Below are positions 18,392-27,682 of a DNA stretch of 64,000 bases, in pieces; position 1 is the stretch's first letter; every line of letters starts with the position of its first letter. Position numbers and translations under genes: made by a program. The notes under the pieces are model-generated. The model worked only from the letters and a program-made list of their open reading frames with translations. It was not told the origin of the DNA and did no database searches. The DNA is from Methylopila sp. 73B (GTDB lineage Bacteria > Pseudomonadota > Alphaproteobacteria > Rhizobiales > Methylopilaceae). The DNA is taken from contig NZ_JAFV01000001.1 in NCBI RefSeq assembly GCF_000526315.1, forward strand, positions 3,031,001-3,095,000, written 5' to 3'.

Positions 18392-19407
18392 GCCAGGCCC
18401 GCCTCGCGCTGCAGGGCGAGCGCCTCGGCCGCGTCGCTGACGTCGTCCGGCGTCAGGTCCGGCGGGTCGAGCTCGGCGAGCGGCTTCAGCTTGTAGGGCG
18501 AGGCAACGCCCGGCCGCACGGGGTACTCGGCGACGGCGTCGACGATCGCCTGCTGGCCTTCGGTCCCCGTCATGAAGGCGACGAAGCGCTGCGCGAGCTC
18601 CGGCTTGCGGCTGGAGGCCAGCACGCCCGCGGCCGAGAGCGTCACCAGCGCGCCCGGATCCTTGGCCCCGAGGTAGTGCAACTGGCAGCGCATGTTCTCC
18701 TCGCCGATCTCGTCGGCGACCGCATACCAGTAGTAGCTGTTGACCAGCGCGGTCGCGATCTCGCCGCGCTGCACCGCCTGCACGGCGGCGACGTTGCCGT
18801 TGTAGATCCGGCCGTTGTCCTTCAGCCCCTTCAGCCAGGCGATCGCGGCGTCGCGGCCGCGGAGCTTCGCGATCGCCAGCGCCTGGCTCTGGAACTCGCC
18901 GCTGGTTGGCACGTAGGCCACGCGGTCCTTCCAGGCGGGCGTGGCGTAGTCGAGCACCGAGGACGGCAAGTCGGCGGGCGTCACCTGCTTCGCGTCGTAG
19001 GCGACGACCCGGCAGCGGGCGGTGACGCCGATCCAGCAGCCGTCGTTCGCGGCGTAGGCCGCCGGGATCTGGCGCAGGGTCTCGGCCGCGACCGGCGCCA
19101 GCAGCCTGCGGGCGGTGAGCGTCGTCACCGGCGCGGTCTCCTCCGAGAAGAACACGTCGGCCGGCGAGGCCGCGCCCTCCTCGATGATCTGGTTCGCGAG
19201 CTGCGCGCTGCCGCCCTTGCGGATCGCCACCTGCACGCCGGTCGCGGCCATGAAGGCTTGGACGACGGCGGTGGCGGGCTCAGCGTGCTGGCCGTTGTAG
19301 AGCGTCAGCACCTCGGCCGCCGAGGCGCGCGGCGCAAGCGGAACAACCGTGGCCGCGCCCAGGGCCATGCCGGCGCGCAGCAGCGCTCGCCTGTCCAGCC
19401 CGCTCAT
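18388..19407 (-). CDS. Ferric-iron ABC transporter substrate-binding protein (FbpA/AfuA type)
   Basis: Periplasmic Fe3+-binding protein, 339 residues. The N-terminus MSGLDRRALLRAGMALGAA looks like a Tat signal with cleavage after ASA (about residue 31). The mature protein opens with LTLYNGQH, where the His (residue 41) corresponds to the iron-binding His of FbpA, and Tyr225-Tyr226 in NSYYWY match the twin iron tyrosines. A probable Irr box abuts the start codon, which fits iron control. It is the first gene of a four-gene operon running to 14808. Confidence 0.91.
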   Translation of the reverse strand: MSGLDRRALLRAGMALGAATVVPLAPRASAAEVLTLYNGQHAEPATAVVQAFMAATGVQVAIRKGGSAQLANQIIEEGAASPADVFFSEETAPVTTLTARRLLAPVAAETLRQIPAAYAANDGCWIGVTARCRVVAYDAKQVTPADLPSSVLDYATPAWKDRVAYVPTSGEFQSQALAIAKLRGRDAAIAWLKGLKDNGRIYNGNVAAVQAVQRGEIATALVNSYYWYAVADEIGEENMRCQLHYLGAKDPGALVTLSAAGVLASSRKPELAQRFVAFMTGTEGQQAIVDAVAEYPVRPGVASPYKLKPLAELDPPDLTPDDVSDAAEALALQREAGLA

Positions 19408-19422
19408 TAGAATACCTCTAAA
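19406..19422 (-). promoter_or_regulatory. Probable Irr-binding ICE box at the Fe3+ transporter operon
   Basis: ATTAGAATACCTCTAAA agrees with the Irr iron-control element TTTAGAA-N3-TTCTAAA at 12 of 14 fixed positions and keeps its symmetry. It overlaps the first base pairs of the fbpA-like start codon, so bound protein would block transcription or the start region. Irr is the main heme/iron-status regulator in Hyphomicrobiales. The site is a motif match by eye, without scoring. Confidence 0.68.
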
Positions 19423-19452
19423 CGACTGCGTTTGCTCACGAAGTCGTTAGAG
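19416..19452. repeat. Inverted repeat upstream of the Fe3+ transporter operon
   Basis: Arms CTCTAAACGACT (19416-19427) and AGTCGTTAGAG (19442-19452) pair apart from one bulged A, around 14 bases. The left arm shares bases with the ICE box. It could be a second operator or a hairpin in the 5' leader. Confidence 0.55.
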
Positions 19453-19551
19453 CGCCCCTTTGCGCGCCGCTGTCAACCGTCAGCGCGGGCATCCCTCACA
19501 CCGTCTCAAGAGGGAGCGGTTTGCGGCGCACGACTGCTGACGAGCTTGGCC

Positions 19552-20472
19552 TCAAGACAGCCAGAGCTCCAGCGTGCCGCGACGGGGCGGGGCGCCATAC
19601 CGGCGGAAGTCCTGGGCGCGGGGAGCGACGCCGACGGCCCCTTCGACCGCGCGGCTCAGGGCGTCGAGCGAACCCCGGTCGGCGTCGTAGAAGTAGCGCA
19701 TCGCGTCCTGACGCACCGGGAACGGCACGCCGCGGATGCCGGCGACCGCGACGCCCTCGCGCTCGAGTTCGGCCGCGACCGCGCGGGCGCGGGCGATGGC
19801 GCGGGCGTCCGACGCGCGCACATGGATGAACACCCGCACCGACGCTTCGGGTTCGGCGGTCAACGGGCCGTCGACTGTGGCTGCGGACCGCGCGGGTTGA
19901 TCGCGCTCCCTCGCGGCGCGCGCGACGATCGGTTCCTGCTCCGTCCGAGCGGCTAGCACGGCAGGCGCATCGCCGGCCTCGTCGGCGGGGGCTTCCGCGA
20001 TCTCCGCCTGATCCGGGTCCGGTCGCGCGGGGGCTTCGGCACGTGCTGCGGGCTGCTCGGGGGACGACAGCGGCGCCGCAAGTTCGGCGACCTCGCGCTT
20101 CAGGGCGTCGCGCTGGCGCTCTAGTTCGGCGAGTTCACGCTCCACGACCGCCTTGCGCGCATCGTCGTCGAGGCGCTTCGCCTCGCGCCGCGCCGCGGCG
20201 TCGGCGGCGCGCTCACGCTCGGCTTCCCCCGCGGCGAGCTTCGGATCGGTCGCAGGCGCGGCGGCGGATTTTTCCGGGCCGGCTGACGCGTCGCGGTCGA
20301 TGAAGCTCGAGCCGGCGTAGGCCGCGGCCAGCGACGTCACGCCGACGATGCCGAGGACGAGCCCGAAGCGTCTCAGACGACGTCCGCTTGTCGTGGCGGA
20401 GCGCCGGCGCAGCGGATCGCCGCCCGTGGTGGTCGCTGGAACCCGGCTCTGGCCTTTGACGCTGTCGGACAT
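19552..20472 (-). CDS. Membrane-anchored coiled-coil protein of unknown function
   Basis: No family recognised. 306 residues: a basic cytoplasmic N-terminus, one membrane helix (about 36-54, RRFGLVLGIVGVTSLAAAY), then a charged helical region (about 75-135, rich in Glu/Arg/Lys/Ala, likely coiled coil), a Pro/Ala-rich linker and a C-terminal alpha/beta-looking segment (VRVFIHVRASD, VRQDAMRYFYDADRG). The last part resembles periplasmic SPOR- or LytR_C-like modules only loosely. It probably acts in the envelope. It lies between the iron operon and argE, all on the minus strand. Confidence 0.75.
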   Translation of the reverse strand: MSDSVKGQSRVPATTTGGDPLRRRSATTSGRRLRRFGLVLGIVGVTSLAAAYAGSSFIDRDASAGPEKSAAAPATDPKLAAGEAERERAADAAARREAKRLDDDARKAVVERELAELERQRDALKREVAELAAPLSSPEQPAARAEAPARPDPDQAEIAEAPADEAGDAPAVLAARTEQEPIVARAARERDQPARSAATVDGPLTAEPEASVRVFIHVRASDARAIARARAVAAELEREGVAVAGIRGVPFPVRQDAMRYFYDADRGSLDALSRAVEGAVGVAPRAQDFRRYGAPPRRGTLELWLS

Positions 20473-20561
20473 GCTCGTGCTCCCGGGGGCTTGCGGCCCA
20501 CTCGTCTCGCCCTCAGTCAGGATATAGGACACGGGCCTTCCACGCCGAGGCCCGCACTGGA

Positions 20562-21731
20562 TCAAAAACCCGAAGCGCAGCGCTCCGCGAGGCGCGCAAG
20601 GAAGCCTTCGAGCGCGACCAACTGGGAGACCTCGAGGAATTCGTCGGTCGTATGCGCCTGGGCGATCGAGCCCGGCCCGCAGACGACCGTCGGCACGCCC
20701 GCGCGCTGGAAATGGCCAGCCTCCGTGCCGTAGGACACGGCGAAGGAGCGGTTCTGGCCGGCGAGCGCGAAAGCCAGCGTCTCCGCGGGAGACCCTGGCT
20801 CGGGCGAGAGCTCCGGCACCACGACGAGAGCGGTCGTCGCCACGTCGGCGTCGGGCGCCGTGTCGCGCAGCGACGGCAGCACGTGACGCTGGGCGAAATC
20901 GGCCAGCCGCGCCGGCGGTCCCGCGCCGTCGAAGCCCGGAAGCCCGCGGAAGCCCCAGGCGATGCGGCAGCGCTCCGGCACGATGTTGCTCGCCTCGCCC
21001 CCCTCGACGACTCCCACCGTGATGGTGGTCTCCGCGGGTGTGAAGCGTCCGGACGGGTCGCCCTCCATGGCGAGCGCCTCGCGCATATGGTCGAGCTCGA
21101 CGAGCAGCTTGCCCGCGGCCAGCACGGCGTTGGCTCCGAGCTGCGGCATGCTGGCGTGGGACGACCGGCCGGTCACAACGGTCTCGAAAGCGTAGACGCT
21201 CTTGTGCGCGTCCACGACCGTCATCTCGGTCGGCTCGCCCACGAGGCAAAGCTTCGGCTTCGGCAGATCGACGCCGAACCGCGCGATCGTTCCCTCGACT
21301 CCGATGCAGCCTACCTCCTCGTCGTAGGAGAAGATCAGGTGGACCGGCGTCGCGAGATCCGCCGCGAGAAAGCGCGGGACGGCCGCGAGCACGCCGGCGA
21401 GATAGCCCTTCATGTCGCAGGCCCCCCGGCCGTAGAGACGACCGTCGCGCTCGACCAGGGTGAAGGGGTCGGAGGTCCAGCGCTGGCCCGCGACGGGCAC
21501 CACGTCGGTGTGGCCCGAGAGCAGGACGCCGGGGCGGTCCGTGGGGCCGATGGTGGCGAACAGCGCCGCCTTGGTTCCCGTCACGTCGGGCGTCCGCACG
21601 GACGCGACGCCGACGGAGGCCAGCAACGCCTCGACGTAGCCGATCAGCGGCAGGTTCGATTTCGAGCTGACGGTGTCGAAGGCGACGAGGCGCGCAAGGA
21701 TCTCCCGCGCATCCGGAAAGGCGGCTGTCAT
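20562..21731 (-). CDS. argE: Acetylornithine deacetylase
   Basis: Zinc hydrolase that removes the acetyl group from N-acetylornithine to give ornithine. It has 389 residues of the M20/ArgE family: GVLLSGHTDVVPVAGQRW (metal His, catalytic Asp), YGRGACDMKGYLA (bridging Asp), FSYDEEVGCIG (Glu pair), GEPTEM, and C-terminal YGTEAGHFQRAG (metal His). Ten bases after apaG on the same strand. The arginine genes argF and argD lie 5 kb away. Confidence 0.92.
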   Translation of the reverse strand: MTAAFPDAREILARLVAFDTVSSKSNLPLIGYVEALLASVGVASVRTPDVTGTKAALFATIGPTDRPGVLLSGHTDVVPVAGQRWTSDPFTLVERDGRLYGRGACDMKGYLAGVLAAVPRFLAADLATPVHLIFSYDEEVGCIGVEGTIARFGVDLPKPKLCLVGEPTEMTVVDAHKSVYAFETVVTGRSSHASMPQLGANAVLAAGKLLVELDHMREALAMEGDPSGRFTPAETTITVGVVEGGEASNIVPERCRIAWGFRGLPGFDGAGPPARLADFAQRHVLPSLRDTAPDADVATTALVVVPELSPEPGSPAETLAFALAGQNRSFAVSYGTEAGHFQRAGVPTVVCGPGSIAQAHTTDEFLEVSQLVALEGFLARLAERCASGF

Positions 21732-21741
21732 GGCCGCGAGG

Positions 21742-22173
21742 TCAGTGCAGGGTGCGGACGGCGTGCGGGCTTTCCAGCGCGAAGGCCGGGATCGCCACCT
21801 CGAACGGCTGACCGGCGTCGGTCTGCATCTGGTAGGCGCCGACCATGATGCCGGACGGCGTCGGAAGGGGCGCGCCGCTGGTGTAGGTGTAGGACTGGCC
21901 CGGCGGCAAAAGCGGTTGTTCCCCGACGACGCCAGGTCCCCGCACCTCCTCGGTGCGGCCGCGGCCGTCGATGATGCGCCAGTGGCGCGCGACCAGACGA
22001 ACCGTCTCCTCGCCCTCGTTCACGATCTCGACCGTGTAGGCGAAGACGTAGCGCTCCTCTTCCGGCGCGGACTCGCCGGGCATGTAACGCGGCTGCACGG
22101 TCACGCGGATCGCCCGCGTCACCGCGGTCCAGCTGTGGTCGTCGTTCGATTCCAGGGGCGCGGACGTGCTCAT
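21742..22173 (-). CDS. apaG: ApaG (CO2+/MG2+ efflux-associated) protein
   Basis: Small fibronectin-III-like protein, 143 residues, typical of ApaG. RYVFAYTVEIVNEG, VRLVARHWRIIDG, VRGPGVVGEQPLLPPGQSYTYTSG and GIMVGAYQM are the conserved strands. The biochemical role is unsettled; the family has been linked to cobalt/magnesium resistance and nucleotide binding. Start 22173 (MSTSAP). Upstream of argE and likely in one transcript. Confidence 0.93.
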   Translation of the reverse strand: MSTSAPLESNDDHSWTAVTRAIRVTVQPRYMPGESAPEEERYVFAYTVEIVNEGEETVRLVARHWRIIDGRGRTEEVRGPGVVGEQPLLPPGQSYTYTSGAPLPTPSGIMVGAYQMQTDAGQPFEVAIPAFALESPHAVRTLH

Positions 22174-22481
22174 TCCTGCAGCATAAGCTCCCACGCGCGC
22201 AGGCCGTCAACTGTCGCGCCGTCGCGGGCGCGCAGCGGGCCCGCTGCAGTCACGTTTTCGGCATCAGGCATACAGAACGCCACATCCTGACGAACGGATA
22301 GCCGTCGCTCTCTTGATCGCCTTCTTGCGGTCACATTTACTGACGCTCGCGAACCGCCCGAGCCGGAAAGCCGGCCAAAAAGGAGCGGACGCAAGGGAAA
22401 CGCCGGGATGACAGCGCGCGAGCGCTCATCCGCACCGCGGCGAAGGGCCTTCGGCCCTGTCGTCGCGCCAGGGAGGACGAC
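22174..22481. other. Divergent intergenic region, apaG / dctPQM
   Basis: About 310 bases holding the promoters of two divergent units. A strong ribosome binding site (GGGAGGA) precedes dctP. A short hairpin, GAAGGGCCTTCGGCCCTGTC, sits about 30 bases upstream of it. No known riboswitch is visible. Confidence 0.5.
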
Positions 22482-23612
22482 ATGACCAAAACGACCGACG
22501 CTCGAGGTGCACCCGAAGCCGGGCGGAGCCGACGGCGCTTTCTCGTCGCTGGCGCGGCCGCCGTGGCGGGCGGCGTGGCCGCCCCCTCGGTGGTGAGGGC
22601 GCAGGCGGCCGTGCGGCTGAAGTTCCAGTCGACCTGGCCGAACAAGGACATCTTCCACGAGTTCGGATCGGACTTCGTCAAGCGCGTCAACGAGATGGGC
22701 GCGGGACGGATCCAGCTCGAGTTGCTGCAGGCGGGCGCGGTCGTGCCGGCCTTCCAGCTCCTGGACGCGGTCAACGCCGGCATCCTCGACGGAGGCCACG
22801 GCGTCTCCGCCTACTGGTACGGCAAGAACAAGGCCTTCTCGCTGTTTGGCACCGCGCCGCCCTTCGGCTGGAACGCCAACCAGCTGCTGGGCTGGATCAA
22901 CTATGGCGGCGGCCAGCAGCTCTACGACGAGCTGGTGCAGGGCGTTCTGAAGCTGAACGTGAAGGGCTTCCTCTCCGGGCCCATGCCGTCGCAGCCGCTC
23001 GGCTGGTTCAAGAAGGAGATCAAGACCGCCGAGGACCTCAAGGGAATCAAGTACCGCACGGTCGGGCTGTCGGCCGACGTGTTCAAGGAGATGGGCACCG
23101 GCGTCACCATCCTTCCGGGCGGCGAGATCGTGCCCGCGATCGACCGCGGCCTGATCGACGGCGCCGAGTTCAACAACCCGTCCTCGGACAAGGTGCTGGG
23201 CTTCGCCGACGTCTCGAAGATCTACATGGTCCAGAGCTACCATCAGGCGCTCGAAAGCTTCGAGATCCTGTTCAACAAGCGCAAGTTCGACGGGCTGCCG
23301 GCGGAAGTGCAGGCGATCATCAAGTACGCCGCGGAAGCCGCCTCGGCCGACATGTCGTGGAAGGCGCAGGACCGCTACTCCAAGGACCTTCAGGCCCTGA
23401 AGGACGCCGGCGTGAAGGTGCTGCCGACCCCGCGGCCGGTGCTGGAGGCCCAGCTCGCCGCCTGGGACAAGGTGATCGCCGCCCAGACGGATCCGTTCTT
23501 CCTAAAGGTCATCGAGAGCCAGAAGGCCTGGGTCAAGCGCGTGGTCGGCTTCACGCAGGAGTACGAGGTCGAGACCAAGCTCGCCTACGAGCACTTCTTC
23601 AACCAGGCCTGA
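22482..23612 (+). CDS. TRAP transporter solute-binding protein (DctP family)
   Basis: Periplasmic binding protein of a TRAP transporter, 376 residues. A twin-arginine signal (GRSRRRFLVAGAAAVAGG) ends near residue 40 (VRAQA). Mature motifs FQSTWP, GAVVPAFQLLDAV, KYRTVGLSADVFKEMG and WIN/EFNNPSSDK fit the TakP-like branch, which binds 2-oxoacids or other carboxylates. The conserved Arg of DctP (in IKYRTVG) would hold the carboxylate. Substrate is not decided. A 13-base-pair hairpin follows the stop, and the two permease genes follow. Confidence 0.92.
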   Translation: MTKTTDARGAPEAGRSRRRFLVAGAAAVAGGVAAPSVVRAQAAVRLKFQSTWPNKDIFHEFGSDFVKRVNEMGAGRIQLELLQAGAVVPAFQLLDAVNAGILDGGHGVSAYWYGKNKAFSLFGTAPPFGWNANQLLGWINYGGGQQLYDELVQGVLKLNVKGFLSGPMPSQPLGWFKKEIKTAEDLKGIKYRTVGLSADVFKEMGTGVTILPGGEIVPAIDRGLIDGAEFNNPSSDKVLGFADVSKIYMVQSYHQALESFEILFNKRKFDGLPAEVQAIIKYAAEAASADMSWKAQDRYSKDLQALKDAGVKVLPTPRPVLEAQLAAWDKVIAAQTDPFFLKVIESQKAWVKRVVGFTQEYEVETKLAYEHFFNQA

Positions 23613-23622
23613 CGGCCTTGAT

Positions 23623-23649
23623 CGCGGCCGGCCCCCGGGGCCGGCCGCG
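23623..23649 (+). promoter_or_regulatory. Perfect GC-rich stem-loop between dctP and dctQ
   Basis: Arms CGCGGCCGGCCCC (23623-23635) and GGGGCCGGCCGCG (23637-23649) are exact complements with one central base. It starts 11 bases after the dctP stop and has no following T-run. It therefore more likely stabilises the dctP mRNA 3' end or weakens read-through than acting as a full terminator, which would make more binding protein than permease. Confidence 0.75.
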
Positions 23650-23690
23650 CCGCTTCCATGGCGCCCCGCCTCCGGCCGAAGGCATGTCTC

Positions 23691-24305
23691 ATGCAGTCCT
23701 ATCTCCTCGCCGTGGACCGCTTCAACGCGGCCGTGGGCAAGCTGTTCGCGTGGTCGATCGTCGTCCTCACCTTCGTCATCGTCTACGAGGTGGCGTCGCG
23801 CCGCATCATGGGCGCCCCGACCACTTGGGCGTTTGACGCCAGCTACATGCTCTACGGCCTGCTGTTCATGATGGCGGGCGCCTACACGCTGTCGCGCAAC
23901 GGCCATGTCCGCGGCGACTTCCTGTACCGGCAGTGGCGCCCGCGCACCCAGGCCGGCCTCGACCTCTCGCTCTACATCCTGTTCTTCTTCCCCGGCATTT
24001 TGGCCATGGTCTACGCCGGCTGGGTGTTCTTCGACCTGTCGTACCAGACCGGCGAAACCAGCTCGTTCTCGCCGGACGGGCTGAAGCTCTGGCCGTTCAA
24101 GCTCGTCATCCCGGTCACCGGCGTGCTGATGACGCTGCAGGGCGTCGTCGAGGTCATGCGCTGCGTGATCTGCCTGCGGACCGGCGACTGGCCGCAACGG
24201 CTGAGCGACGTTGAGGAGACGGAGCAACTGATCCTCGCCGAGGCCGCGGCCAACAAGGTCGCGGTCGACCCGTCCAAGATCGAACTCGACGAGGCCAAGA
24301 TATGA
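23691..24305 (+). CDS. TRAP transporter small permease (DctQ family)
   Basis: Four-helix small subunit, 204 residues. Family features: FAWSIVVLTFVIVYEVASRRIMGAPTTW followed by YMLYGLLFMMAGAYTLSRNGHVRGDF. Start 23691 has AAGG eight bases upstream; ATG 23658 is in frame but has none. It overlaps dctM by ATGA. Confidence 0.9.
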   Translation: MQSYLLAVDRFNAAVGKLFAWSIVVLTFVIVYEVASRRIMGAPTTWAFDASYMLYGLLFMMAGAYTLSRNGHVRGDFLYRQWRPRTQAGLDLSLYILFFFPGILAMVYAGWVFFDLSYQTGETSSFSPDGLKLWPFKLVIPVTGVLMTLQGVVEVMRCVICLRTGDWPQRLSDVEETEQLILAEAAANKVAVDPSKIELDEAKI

Positions 24306-25636
24306 TCTCGGATCCCATGATGGGCGTGATCATGCTCGCCCTGTTCGTCGTGCTGCTGCTTCTGGGCTTCCCCATCGCCTTCACGCTGATGGCGCTCGGC
24401 GTCGGCTTCGGCTTCTACGCCATGGGCGACGTCGTGTTTCAGCTGTTCGTGCAGCGCGCTTACAGCGTGATGTCGAGCGACGTGCTGATCTCGGTGCCGC
24501 TGTTCCTGTTCATGGGCTACCTGGTCGAGCGCGCGAACATCCTCGATCGACTGTTCCGCTCGATCCAGCTCGCGGCCGGCGGCCTGCCGGGATCGCTCGC
24601 GATCGCGACGCTCGCGACCTGCGCGCTGTTCGCGACCGCCACCGGCATCGTCGGCGCGGTGGTGACGCTGATGGGCCTGCTCGCCTTCCCCGCCATGCTG
24701 CGCGCCGGCTACGACATCAAGCTCTCCGCCGGCGTGGTCTGCGCGGGCGGGTGCCTCGGCATCCTGATCCCGCCGAGCGTAATGCTGATCCTCTACGGCG
24801 CGACGGCGGGCGTCTCGGTGGTGAAGCTCTACGCGGCCGCCTTCTTCCCCGGCCTGATGCTCGCGGGCCTCTACATGCTCTATGTGGTGGTTCGCGTGAT
24901 GATCACGCCCTCGCTCGCGCCGAAGCTGCCGCCCTCCGAACGCGCCGCCTCCTACTGGGCGGTGATGTGGGCGCTGGCCACCTCGTTCCTGCCGCTCGCG
25001 CTGCTGATCTCGGGCGTGCTCGGCGCGATCATTGGCGGCTTCGCCACCCCGTCCGAGGCCGCCGCCATCGGCGCGCTCGGCGCCATGGTGCTCGCCGTCG
25101 CCTACCGGCAGCTCACCTTCAAGAAGCTGCAGGAAAGCGTCTACCTCACCGCCCGCGCCTCGGCGATGGTGTGCTGGCTGTTCGTCGGCTCATTCGTGTT
25201 CTCGGCGGTGTTCGCCTATCTCGGCGGACAGTCCGTGGTCGAGAACTTCATCATCGGCCTCGACCTGACGCCGATCCAGTTCCTGCTGCTCACCCAGGTC
25301 ATCATCTTCGTGCTGGGCTGGCCGCTGGAGTGGACCGAGATCATCGTGATCTTCCTGCCCATCTTCCTTCCGCTGCTCAGCCACTTCAACATCGACCCGC
25401 TGTTCTTCGGCATCTTGGTGGCTTTGAACATCCAGACGTCGTTCCTGTCGCCGCCGGTCGCCATGGCGCCGTTCTATCTCAAGGGCGTCGCGCCGAAGCA
25501 CGTCACGATCAACGAGATCTTCGCCGGCGTGATGCCGTTCCTCGTGATCGTGCTGTTCTCGATGGCGCTGTACTACACCTTCCCCGCGATCGGCCTGTGG
25601 CTGCCGAATTATCTCTATGGGGGCGGGGCGAACTGA
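24302..25636 (+). CDS. TRAP transporter large permease (DctM family)
   Basis: Twelve-helix transport subunit of the TRAP system, 444 residues, driven by a Na+ or H+ gradient. Motifs: LLLGFPIAFTLMALG, SVPLFLFMGYLVER, ATATGIVGAVVTLMG, CAGGCLGILIPPSVMLILYG and GGFATPSEAAAIGALG. The last two are near-invariant in DctM. Coupled to dctQ. Confidence 0.94.
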   Translation: MISDPMMGVIMLALFVVLLLLGFPIAFTLMALGVGFGFYAMGDVVFQLFVQRAYSVMSSDVLISVPLFLFMGYLVERANILDRLFRSIQLAAGGLPGSLAIATLATCALFATATGIVGAVVTLMGLLAFPAMLRAGYDIKLSAGVVCAGGCLGILIPPSVMLILYGATAGVSVVKLYAAAFFPGLMLAGLYMLYVVVRVMITPSLAPKLPPSERAASYWAVMWALATSFLPLALLISGVLGAIIGGFATPSEAAAIGALGAMVLAVAYRQLTFKKLQESVYLTARASAMVCWLFVGSFVFSAVFAYLGGQSVVENFIIGLDLTPIQFLLLTQVIIFVLGWPLEWTEIIVIFLPIFLPLLSHFNIDPLFFGILVALNIQTSFLSPPVAMAPFYLKGVAPKHVTINEIFAGVMPFLVIVLFSMALYYTFPAIGLWLPNYLYGGGAN

Positions 25637-25683
25637 CGGCCTCCAGGTCTCGAGCGGCCGTCAAGCCGATCCGGGACCGCCGC

Positions 25684-26688
25684 TCAGCCCTCCGCGGCTT
25701 CGTCGGCGGCCTCTCGGTCGATGGCCGCCACCTCGGCGACGTCGAAGCCGTACTTGGTCGAGCAGAAGTCGCAGGTCACTTCGATCGCCCCGGCGTCGGT
25801 GAGCATGTCGCGGCGCTCCTCGGGCGAGAAGCTCTTCAGCATTCCGCGCACCCGGTCGTGGGAGCAGCGGCAGGCCTCGCGCACGGCGCGGCTGTCGAAC
25901 ACGCGGATCTCGCGCTCGTTGAACAGCCGGATCAGCAGGCGCTCGGGCGCCAGCATGGGGTCGATCAGTTCGTGGTCCTCGACGGTGGCGACCAGCGTCT
26001 CCGCCTCGACCCAGGCGTCGTCGACCGGCGTCTCGTCGAACGCCGCGCCCTCCGGCGCGTCGCCGGGGGCGAGGTCCGGCGTGCGCATGCGCTCGGGCGC
26101 CTCCGGCAGGAACTGCACCAGCAGCCCGCCGGCGCGCCAGGAGTGGCGGGCGCCGGCCTCGAAGCTCTCGGCGACCGCGAGCCGCACCTTGGTCGGGATC
26201 TGCTCGGACTGCTCGAAATAGGTGTGGGCGGCGTCTTCGAGCGATCCGCCCTCCAGCGCCACGACGCCCTGGTAGCGCGAGGCTTCGGAGCCGGTGTCGA
26301 TGGTCAGCGCCATATGGCCGCGGCCGAGCAGCGCGCCGGCGGACGCTCCGTTCGCCTCCGAGAGGCGGTCGGCGTCGAAGCGGGCGCAGGCGCGCACCTT
26401 GTCGGGCGCTTCGAAGTCGACGACGAGCATGCCAACCGGCCCATCCGAGCGGGTCTGCAGCTGAAAACGGCCTTCGAGCTTGAGCGAGGAGCCGAGCAGC
26501 ACCGTAAGGGCCACGGCCTCGCCGACGAGCTTCGACACCGGCGCGGGGTAGGCGTGGCGCTCCAGCACGCGGTCGATCGCGGGGCCGAGACGCACCACGC
26601 GACCGCGGACGTCGAGCTCTTCGATCTGAAACGGCAGGATGCGGTCGTCGCCGTCCTCGCGGAGGACGGAGGGAGAGATGTCGTTCAT
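25684..26688 (-). CDS. hslO: Redox-regulated chaperone Hsp33
   Basis: Cytosolic chaperone switched on by oxidation, 334 residues. The N-terminal substrate domain includes GHMALTIDTGSEASRYQGVV. The C-terminal zinc switch has CRC (CRCSHDRVRGML) and CDFC (TCDFCSTKYGF), the CxC...CxxC set that forms disulfides on peroxide stress. It is downstream of argF and argD in the order common in Hyphomicrobiales. Confidence 0.95.
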   Translation of the reverse strand: MNDISPSVLREDGDDRILPFQIEELDVRGRVVRLGPAIDRVLERHAYPAPVSKLVGEAVALTVLLGSSLKLEGRFQLQTRSDGPVGMLVVDFEAPDKVRACARFDADRLSEANGASAGALLGRGHMALTIDTGSEASRYQGVVALEGGSLEDAAHTYFEQSEQIPTKVRLAVAESFEAGARHSWRAGGLLVQFLPEAPERMRTPDLAPGDAPEGAAFDETPVDDAWVEAETLVATVEDHELIDPMLAPERLLIRLFNEREIRVFDSRAVREACRCSHDRVRGMLKSFSPEERRDMLTDAGAIEVTCDFCSTKYGFDVAEVAAIDREAADEAAEG

Positions 26689-26752
26689 GGCCGCCTACTT
26701 AGGGAGAGAGAGCGCCGGGCGGAAGAGCGCCCGCCGCATGGCCGCCGCCGCC

Positions 26753-27678
<926 letters not shown>

Positions 27679-27682
<4 letters not shown>

